The notes below the pieces were generated by a model, which was given only the letters and a program-made list of their open reading frames with translations, was not told the DNA's origin and did no database searches. The position numbers and the translations under genes are program-made. 64,000 bases of DNA from Puia dinghuensis (lineage in GTDB: Bacteria > Bacteroidota > Bacteroidia > Chitinophagales > Chitinophagaceae), in contig NZ_BMJC01000001.1 in assembly GCF_014642875.1 (NCBI RefSeq), positions 663,335 through 727,334 of the forward strand. Reading direction: 5' to 3'. Below are positions 24,363-33,016 of the stretch, one piece after another. Every line of letters starts with the position of its first letter. Positions within the stretch are counted from its first letter, which is position 1.

Positions 24363-24587
24363 ACGAAAATCGACCTCTATGTTATTACCAGGGTAAAGGA
24401 GAAACGACTTGAGAAAAATATCTCTCAAGCTGAACTTGCTAACGAATTAGGCATGTCAGTGGGCTTTATCGGCAAAGTAGAAAGCCCAAAGTATCCTTCC
24501 CATTATAACATAAAGCATCTAAACCAACTGGCTAAGATTCTGGACTGTAGCCCGCAGGAGTTCCTGCCGAAAAAGCCGTTACCCTAA
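24357..24587 (+). CDS. XRE-family helix-turn-helix regulator 1
   Basis: 76 residues, a single Cro/C1-type helix-turn-helix (KEKRLEKNISQAELANELGM, then GFIGKVES) with a short tail ending CSPQEFLP. It is paralogous to XRE 2 (24710), sharing the MKxKIDxYVI start and the CSPQxFLP tail. Divergent from the sigma/TnpB-like operon with duplicated operator half-sites between them, so it probably represses that operon and itself. Confidence 0.88.
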   Translation: MKTKIDLYVITRVKEKRLEKNISQAELANELGMSVGFIGKVESPKYPSHYNIKHLNQLAKILDCSPQEFLPKKPLP

Positions 24588-24644
24588 GACTTTGCCCTTC
24601 GTCCCAGCCATCGCAATCTAAAGTTAAGGAATTCTTGAGAATAC

Positions 24645-24714
24645 TCACCTATGGGTGATTGTATTTTTTTATGCTTCTCCAAACCTTTGGACTTGCCAAT
24701 AGGTGATTAATGAA
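24645..24714. promoter_or_regulatory. Operator region of XRE regulator 2 and the SIR2 operon
   Basis: TCACCTATGGGTGA (24645-24658), itself a near-palindrome, and CCAATAGGTGATTAATG (from 24696) repeat the two elements of the region at 24292-24362 at the same 49-base spacing. The CCTTT and ACTTG stretches before the second element are also conserved. Confidence 0.7.
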
Positions 24715-24943
24715 ATCGAAGATAGATATATACGTGATTGACAAGGTTCGGGAAATGCGAATAGCCCATAATATGAGCCAGGAAGAGCTTTCCATTAAGG
24801 CAGGGTTTCGGTCAAATGGGTTTGTAGGACAGGCGGAGAGCTTTAAGTACAATAAACGCTATAATGTTCACCACATAAATCGGTTTGCGCAAATCTTTAA
24901 TTGTTCACCGCAGGATTTTTTGCCAGAAACTTATTTATACTGA
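24710..24943 (+). CDS. XRE-family helix-turn-helix regulator 2
   Basis: 77 residues, Cro/C1-type helix-turn-helix (REMRIAHNMSQEELSIKAGF) and CSPQDFLP tail. It lies 41 bases before the SIR2-like gene on the same strand and is probably the controller of the SIR2-HerA-KAP operon. It resulted from duplication together with its upstream operator region. Confidence 0.88.
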   Translation: MKSKIDIYVIDKVREMRIAHNMSQEELSIKAGFRSNGFVGQAESFKYNKRYNVHHINRFAQIFNCSPQDFLPETYLY

Positions 24944-24984
24944 ATCTTATCATCATGTAAAACTAAAATAAACCCTAACAGGCT

Positions 24985-26424
24985 ATGCCGTCATTGTCTA
25001 CAACCAGCAATAAAATTCTTATTGCCGGAGAGAATCTAATAAACGAATGGATCGTTTCAAGCAATTTACATAAGCTCAGAACTCTTATTAAAAACTACCT
25101 TGAACTTGATAATGTAAGCTTTTTATTTGGAGCTGGTTCTTCGATAATGCTAGGCTCTATCTCTATCGCAACGATTCCCATGGCTTTCGAAGAGGCCATC
25201 AAAAATATTCCAAATCATTCGCCAGGATCAGTCGGGAATGAGGCGTATTCAGAATTCCTTGAAATCGTAAGTACCCTACAAAAAACAAGTGAAGTCAAAA
25301 GGCAGGAGTGGATGGAGAATGGAAATAAAGTAACTGGTAATATTGATTTCCCTTTAGAATCGCTATTGAATAATTTAACAGCAATAGATTTTATCCAAGA
25401 CAATTCAACGGGTTTAATTTCCAAACACTATGTTAGCGAATTAATAGCCACATTAAAAGAAGAGCTATTCAAAACCTGCGATTTAGAGACTCTTTCCAAC
25501 AACCCAAGAGGAATGCAAGAAGAGGACATTAAAAACCTAACTGCGAATAAATTCTTCTTTCATGAAAAGTTTGCGAAAAAGATTCTCCAACGACCGCTAA
25601 ATCTAAAACGAGCAAATATTTTCACAACCAACTATGACTTGGCTTTTGATATGGCATTCGATCGCCTTGGCATTCACTATATTAATGGATTTTCCGGATT
25701 TCACAAGAGGACGTTTAAGCCAGAAACCTACGATTATGATCTCTTCTTTCCTGGATCTACCACTCAGGGGAAAGTAACAAGGATCGAAAAAGTGCTGAAA
25801 TATTATAAAATCCACGGTTCCTTAACCTGGGTTCAAACAGAGCCAACAGGAAATAATGTTTATGGAATTGAGGAATGGCCCATTGAATTAGTGAAGGCAA
25901 AAAGGGAGTATAAAAGATTAATGATCTATCCTTCCGCTGTAAAAAAATCCTATACCCTCGACTTTCCATATTCAGAGCTATTTCGTCACTTGGCTAGCGC
26001 CATTACACAACCTCAGTCCGTGCTAATTACTTTCGGATATTCTTTTAGCGATGAACATATCAACGATATTATTTACCAAGCCCTTACAATTCCTTCATTC
26101 ACCTTAATTATTGTTGACTTCAAAGGAACCGGTAATCCAGAAATTGCTCGATTAAGTTCATTTAAGGATCCGCGAATAATAATTCTTGAGGGAGATCAAT
26201 TAGGAACTTTTCCTTTTTTTGTTGACCAAGTTCTACCTGATTTTATCGAAGAAAATATCCAAGGAAAAGTAGCCGAAACCCTGAAAAACGTCTATGACAA
26301 CAAGGATAGAGATAACGGCAAATCAAACCCTCCTGCCGGCCCGCCAGGTGACCAAAACGCATCAGATAAGCCTAGGGAAGGTGGCACAGATTCTACAGAA
26401 AGCAATATCGATTTGCCATTTTAA
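24985..26424 (+). CDS. SIR2-like NADase-type protein of a SIR2-HerA defence operon
   Basis: 479 residues. SIR2-fold motifs: FLFGAGSS (47-53) for NAD binding, NIFTTNYD (211-218), KIHGSL with candidate catalytic His278, and LITFGYSFSDEHIN near 345-360. In antiphage systems such SIR2 domains deplete NAD+ after infection. The last ~50 residues are Pro/Gly/Asp-rich and look disordered. The HerA-like gene follows after 11 bases. The SIR2-HerA pair is a known defence arrangement; activity here is inferred. Confidence 0.88.
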   Translation: MPSLSTTSNKILIAGENLINEWIVSSNLHKLRTLIKNYLELDNVSFLFGAGSSIMLGSISIATIPMAFEEAIKNIPNHSPGSVGNEAYSEFLEIVSTLQKTSEVKRQEWMENGNKVTGNIDFPLESLLNNLTAIDFIQDNSTGLISKHYVSELIATLKEELFKTCDLETLSNNPRGMQEEDIKNLTANKFFFHEKFAKKILQRPLNLKRANIFTTNYDLAFDMAFDRLGIHYINGFSGFHKRTFKPETYDYDLFFPGSTTQGKVTRIEKVLKYYKIHGSLTWVQTEPTGNNVYGIEEWPIELVKAKREYKRLMIYPSAVKKSYTLDFPYSELFRHLASAITQPQSVLITFGYSFSDEHINDIIYQALTIPSFTLIIVDFKGTGNPEIARLSSFKDPRIIILEGDQLGTFPFFVDQVLPDFIEENIQGKVAETLKNVYDNKDRDNGKSNPPAGPPGDQNASDKPREGGTDSTESNIDLPF

Positions 26425-26435
26425 AAAGTATAAAT

Positions 26436-28541
26436 ATGAGTGAGCGCCGTATTGGGAGAATAATTTCGGTTGATAGCTTCCGGGTGATAGTTCAATTAGA
26501 TGACGATTTAAAAGGTCTCTTTAAGAGTGGATTTCATGACATATATGAAATCGCTAGGATAAACTCATATTTGATTATACCTGTTGGAGCAGATCGGATC
26601 GTGTCAATCGTTACCAGAGTCAAAATTCAAGATGAAACAGATATTGAAAAAAGTTCTGGATTTATAACATTACCTAAGGCTCAAAGATATTTGGTTGCAA
26701 CAATGATAGGGACTATCGAAAATGGCGAATCTTACAATCAAGGAGTATATAACTACCCTATTTTGGATAACCCAGTGTGGTATGTAACTACTGAAGATTT
26801 AGACAAAATTTTCGACACAACAAATAGCAACAAGTTTAACCTGGATGACGATTATTATTTACCAATTGGCGCTTCTCCTGCATTTTCCGATTATCAAATT
26901 AAAATCAATCCTGACAAATTTTTCGCAAAACATGCTGCAATATTAGGAAATACCGGTTCTGGCAAGTCGTGTACCGTCGCCTCAATCATTCAAAGTTTGT
27001 TCAATTTCGAATTTGAAGATAAGCTAAAATTGCAGAGTGCGCACTTCATTATTTTTGACACAAATGGCGAATACAAAAAAGCCTTTATAGGTGATGAAGG
27101 TCAAAATAAGTACCAGCAAAAAGGCCTCGTAAATGCAATTCATATAAACAAGGATGGCCTTAAGATGCCATATTGGTTTATGAATTTTGACGATTTCGAT
27201 TATCTCTTCGACCCGAGTGCCAATACCCAGACCCCTATTCTCAAACGAGCTATTGGAATATCAAAAAATACTCAGGTAATTGATGGACTTGACGTGCTTG
27301 ACCGATTCAGCGAAAAAGGAATTATAGACCTGCAAGATTATAGTCCCGAAGAATTGAAAAAAAAGAAAAGCACCCAAGCCTACGGAAATTGGACGTATAA
27401 TGCCAACAACGACATCCTGGGGTTAGGGAACGCGATCTCACCTGGAGAGTCTGCTATTATTTCCGAAATCAAGACTATTGTAACTCAAATTGGCGGCCAG
27501 ATAGGCGTTCAACAAGAAGCAAATTTGATTAGTCAGTTAAAGGAAAAATATCAACAATATATATCTGAAAATACGAATACCCGTATTTCAGTTGAAAAAA
27601 ATATTGACCTTCCAATATGGTTTAGCTATACTGACTTGATTACAACACATTTCGATGCAGCCATAAAGGAAACAGAAGGCTCAGGTTCCAAAATAAAGGA
27701 ATTCGTATCTACTTTGAAGCTTCGACTACAATCATTTTATGATGATGAAAGGATCGCCGGTCCGCTTATTTTGAAGAATCCTAGTAATTTCAGTGATTCC
27801 CTTGCAAAATTTCTGGCATTTTGTCTTGGAGATTACAGTAAAATATATAATTCTGAGGACCTCGATATATTCACAACTTATTACAAATCCCAGGTCGTTG
27901 GCCAAAATAATGGGTACCTACCAGAGAATAAGAATAGCCAAATTACCATCATTGATATGTCTTTGCTGCCGTATGAGGTCCTTGAAACCATTACAGGACT
28001 AATTGGACGTTTGATTTTAGACTTTTTTGCACGATTTAAGCCTGAAGACCGCGGTACCATGCCTACAGCAATAATTCTGGAGGAAGCACAAAACTACATC
28101 CCTGAAAAAGACAAAACAGACAAACCCTCAATTACCAAAAAGGTATTTGAAAGAATCGCTAGGGAAGGGAGGAAGTATGGTTTATCACTAGTGGTCTCCA
28201 GTCAAAGACCTTCGGAGTTATCTAAGACAGTTTTATCTCAATGTAATTCGTTCATAATACACAGGCTTCAAAACCCAGAGGACCAAAAGTATATTAAACA
28301 GTTGGTGTCCGCGGCCAACGAAGATATTCTCCAACAATTACCGATTCTTCCCCAGCAACATGCTATTGTGATGGGTGATGGCGTGAGAACGCCAGTACAA
28401 GTCAAGATAAATAAAGCAGATCCGAAACCTAATAGCGACAATCCGAAGTTTGTCAAAAAATGGCTTACGGCTAATGACAACAATTTCCCTCCCTATAAAG
28501 TAATCGCTAAACTCTGGGAGGAAGGGGGAACTCCAACTTAA
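26436..28541 (+). CDS. HerA-like AAA+ ATPase (DUF87) of SIR2-HerA operon
   Basis: 701 residues. N-terminal HAS-barrel-like segment (about 5-80), Walker A GNTGSGKS (171-178), a long insertion, Walker B in TAIILEEAQNYIPE followed by a KYGLSLVVSSQRPSELS sensor segment and an arginine-containing HRLQNPEDQ stretch, all typical of HerA/FtsK-fold translocases. HerA hexamers assemble with SIR2 proteins into large DNA-sensing or nuclease-activating complexes in related systems. Gaps to neighbours are 11 and 15 bases, so the three genes form one operon. Confidence 0.9.
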   Translation: MSERRIGRIISVDSFRVIVQLDDDLKGLFKSGFHDIYEIARINSYLIIPVGADRIVSIVTRVKIQDETDIEKSSGFITLPKAQRYLVATMIGTIENGESYNQGVYNYPILDNPVWYVTTEDLDKIFDTTNSNKFNLDDDYYLPIGASPAFSDYQIKINPDKFFAKHAAILGNTGSGKSCTVASIIQSLFNFEFEDKLKLQSAHFIIFDTNGEYKKAFIGDEGQNKYQQKGLVNAIHINKDGLKMPYWFMNFDDFDYLFDPSANTQTPILKRAIGISKNTQVIDGLDVLDRFSEKGIIDLQDYSPEELKKKKSTQAYGNWTYNANNDILGLGNAISPGESAIISEIKTIVTQIGGQIGVQQEANLISQLKEKYQQYISENTNTRISVEKNIDLPIWFSYTDLITTHFDAAIKETEGSGSKIKEFVSTLKLRLQSFYDDERIAGPLILKNPSNFSDSLAKFLAFCLGDYSKIYNSEDLDIFTTYYKSQVVGQNNGYLPENKNSQITIIDMSLLPYEVLETITGLIGRLILDFFARFKPEDRGTMPTAIILEEAQNYIPEKDKTDKPSITKKVFERIAREGRKYGLSLVVSSQRPSELSKTVLSQCNSFIIHRLQNPEDQKYIKQLVSAANEDILQQLPILPQQHAIVMGDGVRTPVQVKINKADPKPNSDNPKFVKKWLTANDNNFPPYKVIAKLWEEGGTPT

Positions 28542-28556
28542 ATTCGTTTATTTGCT

Positions 28557-31500
28557 ATGCCAACTGAAAAAAAGCTAAATATTTTATACCTCAAACGAAT
28601 TGGCAAACTTGCGTCAAAAAACCCAAATCGTTCTGTTCAACCATATGCTGCTGGTAAATCCTTGCAGCTAGAGGATTCAACAAGTACCAGTATCGAGGGA
28701 ATTCTTAAGGAGAGGGGGTGGATAGAAGAATCAGCAACATTGGCTGGGACTATCAAAATTACCAATGAGGGAACCAAGGCCCTCAAAGACGAAATCTGGT
28801 GGATTAAGTATCCGCAAAAAGTGAAGAACACATTTCGAAAACTTCCTGCACTAGCTGATTTCAAAAAAAACTTATTTCATGCTCTCATCCTCTTTCTGAT
28901 CTATGAAGTCTTTGAATCGTTCATAGATTCGCAACTCAACGAACTATGGGTGAACAAAATACTAGCAAGATTTCATCCTAATGCCTATTTCGATTTTGCC
29001 TTTCTTGTGTCTTCCATCATATTAATTTATAAAAATTGCAGGCGAAAAATTGGCACTTGGGATATGTTCCTTATCGCCATTTATGTAAGATATAGATCAT
29101 TCACATCCTTTTGGCATTTCTGGCCACTACTCATGCGTCAAAAGTGGAATGATGGATATTTTCTTTATATCGATTTCATAGGTGTTTACTATATTTTTAC
29201 AATATTCTTTTCTGTCAAATCATTTGTAGCAAGCAAGATCAGCCCCCAACAGGTCTATAAGGAAGGGTTTCTATACCCTGATCTTTCCTTAAGTAGAATT
29301 GCAATCCAGACTGATAAGAGCATTTTTGAATTAGATAGCACTGGGCTTAAGCGAAACAAGTTCGCAAGGCAAATTTCCGAAATAATAACTCAAACACAAC
29401 CATTTCACGCGTTTGCCATCGGAATAAATGCACCATGGGGATCGGGGAAAACCTCATTAATTGAATTAATAGTTGCTAACCTGAAAACCCACGCTGAATC
29501 CAAAAAGTATCTCTATATAGATTTTTCTCCATGGTATTTTAGTAATCCCGAAATGCTCATAACAAGTTTCTTCTCCCTTTTGGAAGACAAATTTCGACAC
29601 AATAAGCATCTCGTATCAGAATTGAAAGCTTATGGAAAGGAAATTACAATGGCAGAAAAATCGCTATTAAAAACAGAATTTACAAAGTTGCTGTTTGAAT
29701 CATCACTAACTCTTAAAGAAAGGCGCGAAACAATAATTAAGCAAATACAGCAGGAAGGGAAAGTGTTAATCGTATCTATCGATGACTTAGATAGGCTTGA
29801 CAAAAAGGAGATCGTTGACATATTTAGATTAATACGTCTGGTAGCTGATTTCCCGAATACTTTTTATATTGTTGGCTATGACAGGAACTATATCAATTCA
29901 GCTATTGAACAAGAACTTACAAAGTGTAGTCCTGAAAAGTATGCCGATAAAATTTTCAACGTCGAATTTAAAATACCGGAGCTATCTACCGACATCATTA
30001 AGGAGCGGACAAAAATGTACCTAGAAAAGCAAATCGAAATTCTTGGGGAGAAAGTCGGAAAAATCGACAAAGTGGAATTGTCAAAATGTTTTGATTATTC
30101 AGGGCTTGATAGATTTATAAAAAACGAAAGAAATATCAAGCAATTTACCAACAATCTCATCATGCGTTACCTCTCGATCAAAGATGAGGTTAATTTCTAC
30201 TTTTTCTTTCTGCTTGAATTGATAAACTATAAAGATGCAAACCTGCTGAGCACCCTCTATTATAGTCGAGAATCAATTCTGAAGAAGTATAGGGATTTAG
30301 AAACAGGCAAATCCGAATCTGATCCGATTGATTTCCCCACCATTATAGGAAGGCCAATTCCATCGGAAATTAAAGATGTTCTTGATGAACTATTTCAAAA
30401 AAGCAGCTATTTGAAAAGATACTCAATTTCGAATGATCTCTATTTCGTCAGATACTTCAGTTTGAGCCTTCTTGAGAGCGATTTTTCAACTGCTGAATTT
30501 GAGGATGCTCTGAATCAACCACCCGATATTCTGAAGAGACGTCTAGTCGAGTATAACACTATAAACTCCCCTTTGCTTACTGAAAAATTACACTCAAAGT
30601 TCAACAGAGTGACCATTAGTGATAAACATGAGCTGTCCAAACTGATTGACTCCCTACTATTTCTTTACAATGAGGTATATCACTCAAAGAACTCAAAAGC
30701 ATTACAGGAAGGGTTAAATGCTAATAATCTAGGGAAATTCATTTTCGATCTCATACTTTGGGCGAATCAAAGCTTATCTTTTTTGGAAGAGCGGATATTA
30801 GCATCAACTGTTACCGACTTCGCCGCCTTTAGCTATCTCTTTGGTATTGAGAATATTCGAGTATTTGAATCTTCAGGAGATATCGCTAGAAGAGGTGAGT
30901 TTTTTTACTTCTTCAGAGAAATGCAACTAAAATTTTTAAGATTGGAGATTGAACGATCGAACAACCAATCGAACGACAGAATTATAAATCAACTGCAAAG
31001 GTTAAGGAGTTTTGCATCCTTTGACAAAAATGATCCACGAGGTAATGAATATATAAAGTGGTTTTGGGATCATGTCCTAGTTGGCTATTCTAAATTTCTT
31101 GCGGCTAATGCAGATGCCATAATAGCTTATATCAAAGGGCTTGCCATCGAAAACGGCGCCTTTGATTTAAATCGATCCAAAGAGCTTGTCAACAGCATTT
31201 TTGTCGAAATAGAATCTTATCAAGACGTTTACATTCAAAATGGGTTGGAGAAGATGGTCGATTTTTATCTAGGATTTGATGTTATTAAAATCATTCCCTT
31301 TGATTTCACAGATCAGACACCTCCAGATGCCAATCACCCTGATTGTAACGACGCAACACTTCCCGACATTTTTGAGCTAAAGAAGGGCCTTTTTTTTCAG
31401 ATTACTTTAGAACCAATTAACACGCCTTACTGGCGATTTGGCTTTCGATTGTCAAGAAATAGCGAATTCCCTCCTGTCATTCAATCCAGGCATATAGATG

Positions 31501-31853
31501 ACTACCCTTATATTCACCTTACAAAGGGACAAATTGATATAGAAGGAAATGGGACAGATGATTCACCTCCAACACTAGATTTAGGTGTTTATTCCGGAAC
31601 CACACAAGAATACGTTGATAGATTATTACACAATTATCAAAACAACAAGATAATTATATATTTCTACTATAACAACGAAACGATTTCAATAAAAGTCTCT
31701 GATGGATCTTCCCCTATGGCTTCAGCCAAGCCAATCACCTTATTTAATGACTACAAATACTTGAGAATCTCCGCGTGGTCTGACAGGCGGAAATTCATTA
31801 TCTCAACACGAATAAAAGTTCTACAGCAAATTAATCCAGCCTTATCCTTTTAA
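28557..31853 (+). CDS. KAP-family P-loop NTPase, third gene of the SIR2-HerA operon
   Basis: 1098 residues. Residues ~30-82 look like a winged helix (SIEGILKERGWIEES). Two or three hydrophobic segments lie between about 105 and 222, as in KAP NTPases with inserted membrane helices. Walker A is NAPWGSGKTS (291-300), then the KAP signature IDFSPWYFSNPEM, and Walker B IDDLDRLD (408-415). The last ~180 residues are strand-rich with Asp/Thr loops and resemble a beta-sandwich binding domain, though I cannot name it. Its 3' end overlaps the convergent 31842 gene by 12 bases. Probably membrane-attached. Confidence 0.85.
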   Translation: MPTEKKLNILYLKRIGKLASKNPNRSVQPYAAGKSLQLEDSTSTSIEGILKERGWIEESATLAGTIKITNEGTKALKDEIWWIKYPQKVKNTFRKLPALADFKKNLFHALILFLIYEVFESFIDSQLNELWVNKILARFHPNAYFDFAFLVSSIILIYKNCRRKIGTWDMFLIAIYVRYRSFTSFWHFWPLLMRQKWNDGYFLYIDFIGVYYIFTIFFSVKSFVASKISPQQVYKEGFLYPDLSLSRIAIQTDKSIFELDSTGLKRNKFARQISEIITQTQPFHAFAIGINAPWGSGKTSLIELIVANLKTHAESKKYLYIDFSPWYFSNPEMLITSFFSLLEDKFRHNKHLVSELKAYGKEITMAEKSLLKTEFTKLLFESSLTLKERRETIIKQIQQEGKVLIVSIDDLDRLDKKEIVDIFRLIRLVADFPNTFYIVGYDRNYINSAIEQELTKCSPEKYADKIFNVEFKIPELSTDIIKERTKMYLEKQIEILGEKVGKIDKVELSKCFDYSGLDRFIKNERNIKQFTNNLIMRYLSIKDEVNFYFFFLLELINYKDANLLSTLYYSRESILKKYRDLETGKSESDPIDFPTIIGRPIPSEIKDVLDELFQKSSYLKRYSISNDLYFVRYFSLSLLESDFSTAEFEDALNQPPDILKRRLVEYNTINSPLLTEKLHSKFNRVTISDKHELSKLIDSLLFLYNEVYHSKNSKALQEGLNANNLGKFIFDLILWANQSLSFLEERILASTVTDFAAFSYLFGIENIRVFESSGDIARRGEFFYFFREMQLKFLRLEIERSNNQSNDRIINQLQRLRSFASFDKNDPRGNEYIKWFWDHVLVGYSKFLAANADAIIAYIKGLAIENGAFDLNRSKELVNSIFVEIESYQDVYIQNGLEKMVDFYLGFDVIKIIPFDFTDQTPPDANHPDCNDATLPDIFELKKGLFFQITLEPINTPYWRFGFRLSRNSEFPPVIQSRHIDDYPYIHLTKGQIDIEGNGTDDSPPTLDLGVYSGTTQEYVDRLLHNYQNNKIIIYFYYNNETISIKVSDGSSPMASAKPITLFNDYKYLRISAWSDRRKFIISTRIKVLQQINPALSF

Positions 31854-32546
31854 CCATTTTTCGACTTGCCCTAATATGCTAGATACGTCTTGATGAGGAT
31901 AAAATCTCTTCATAAAATCTTGGAATCTATGCCTAGTTGAAGAATCCTCCCAATTCATAATAGTGAAGATTTTTAGGTTCGGCTTTAGTGGCGCTTCGAG
32001 GAATTGGTGCAATGGGTAATAGGGTGGCGCAAAGAGAAAAGAATGTTCTATCAGCCGTTGATATAGGTCTGGCTTCAACGCCCTTTTAAGGTCCAGTACC
32101 ACATCGTACAAGGTAACTTCCTGGTAGCTGATGGCAAAGACATCACCCAGGTACGGCATTCCTTCATCATCAAAGAAGAGGCGTAAATAGTTCAAAAAAC
32201 CTTCCTCCATCTCATCCAGCAGATCCCGGCCATAATAGTCATATTCCTTTTTGAACAACTCTAAAGAAAAGTCGTTCGGATGCCGGTCGATAACAAATTC
32301 AATCAGTTTTTCTTCCCGCTCGATAATCTTATCGATATGGGGCGGAAATATTTCCCCCGAAACCCGGATACCATATTTCGGTTTCATAAAGAGATCAAAG
32401 AGGTTGGAACGATACTCCGTTGTCCGCCGGTCAAAGGTTAATCTTAGATATAATGGAAAGACCAACTTGCCATGAAATGAGACTTTTTTCAGCCTTTCGT
32501 TATGGTAGACCTTGTATGTAACCTGGTATGTCCTTTTCTCATCCAT
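31842..32546 (-). CDS. Hypothetical protein with recombinase-arm-like N-terminus
   Basis: 234 residues. I do not recognise a family. The first ~50 residues (TYKVYHNERLKKVSF, LVFPLYLRLTFDRRTTEYRSN) faintly resemble the arm-DNA-binding domain of Bacteroidota tyrosine recombinases, but no catalytic domain follows. The remainder is helical and acidic/aromatic. No signal peptide. It is convergent with the KAP gene (12-base 3' overlap) and lies between it and the recombinase. Codon and base usage is less AT-rich than the SIR2 operon. Confidence 0.6.
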   Translation of the reverse strand: MDEKRTYQVTYKVYHNERLKKVSFHGKLVFPLYLRLTFDRRTTEYRSNLFDLFMKPKYGIRVSGEIFPPHIDKIIEREEKLIEFVIDRHPNDFSLELFKKEYDYYGRDLLDEMEEGFLNYLRLFFDDEGMPYLGDVFAISYQEVTLYDVVLDLKRALKPDLYQRLIEHSFLFAPPYYPLHQFLEAPLKPNLKIFTIMNWEDSSTRHRFQDFMKRFYPHQDVSSILGQVEKWLKG

Positions 32547-32682
32547 TTTGATCTATTTTAGTCGATTTTGATATGGTTGCGCTCACAATTTCTTGCCAGT
32601 TTATAACTAAACAGCACAAATAAGTACAAAATCGTTCAATGGAGTAAAGTTACGCAGAAAACGCATAAGTTTGGTAAATATA

Positions 32683-32714
32683 TTTGTTCTACCTAACAAT
32701 ATTTCCTATATTTG
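32683..32714 (+). promoter_or_regulatory. Bacteroidota-type promoter before the 48-residue protein
   Basis: TTTG (32683-32686), 20 bases, then TATATTTG (32707-32714): a full consensus -33/-7 promoter, the best in the window. It drives the small gene at 32768 and probably the recombinase. Confidence 0.8.
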
Positions 32715-32767
32715 TATGGAATGCCCTTTCACCAGGGCGCAATTGTGTAAAAGATAAACTGTGAGAA

Positions 32768-32914
32768 ATGGAAAAATTGCCACCGGAAAAGGCAGCGGAA
32801 ATGCTCAGAAAAGGAGGGATGAATGTATCAGTGGCACAGGCAGCAATTGTCCTGGAATTCCTCCGGAAGTTAGCTGACATCGTAGTCGCTAATTACCTGG
32901 ATCGTCACTGGTAA
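32768..32914 (+). CDS. 48-residue hypothetical protein
   Basis: MEKLPPEKAAEMLRKGG then a helical stretch ending LADIVVANYLDRHW. It has a consensus promoter 53 bases upstream and a strong hairpin right after, which argue that it is real despite its size. No known family. It contains no HTH I can recognise. The position between promoter and recombinase suggests a role in recombinase control (directionality factor or leader), but this is inference. Confidence 0.65.
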   Translation: MEKLPPEKAAEMLRKGGMNVSVAQAAIVLEFLRKLADIVVANYLDRHW

Positions 32915-32941
32915 CTGTGTGCAACGAGCATCATTCCGATC

Positions 32942-32980
32942 AAAACGGCCTGGGAATTCCCTACATTTTCAGGCCGTTTT
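32942..32980 (+). terminator. Hairpin between small gene and recombinase
   Basis: AAAACGGCCTG pairs perfectly with CAGGCCGTTTT (11 bp), ending in a T tract. It would stop or attenuate transcription before the recombinase gene, which starts 36 bases later. Confidence 0.85.
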
Positions 32981-33016
32981 CTTCAACTTTTAGTAAATTG
33001 AATATAAACCTTTGAC

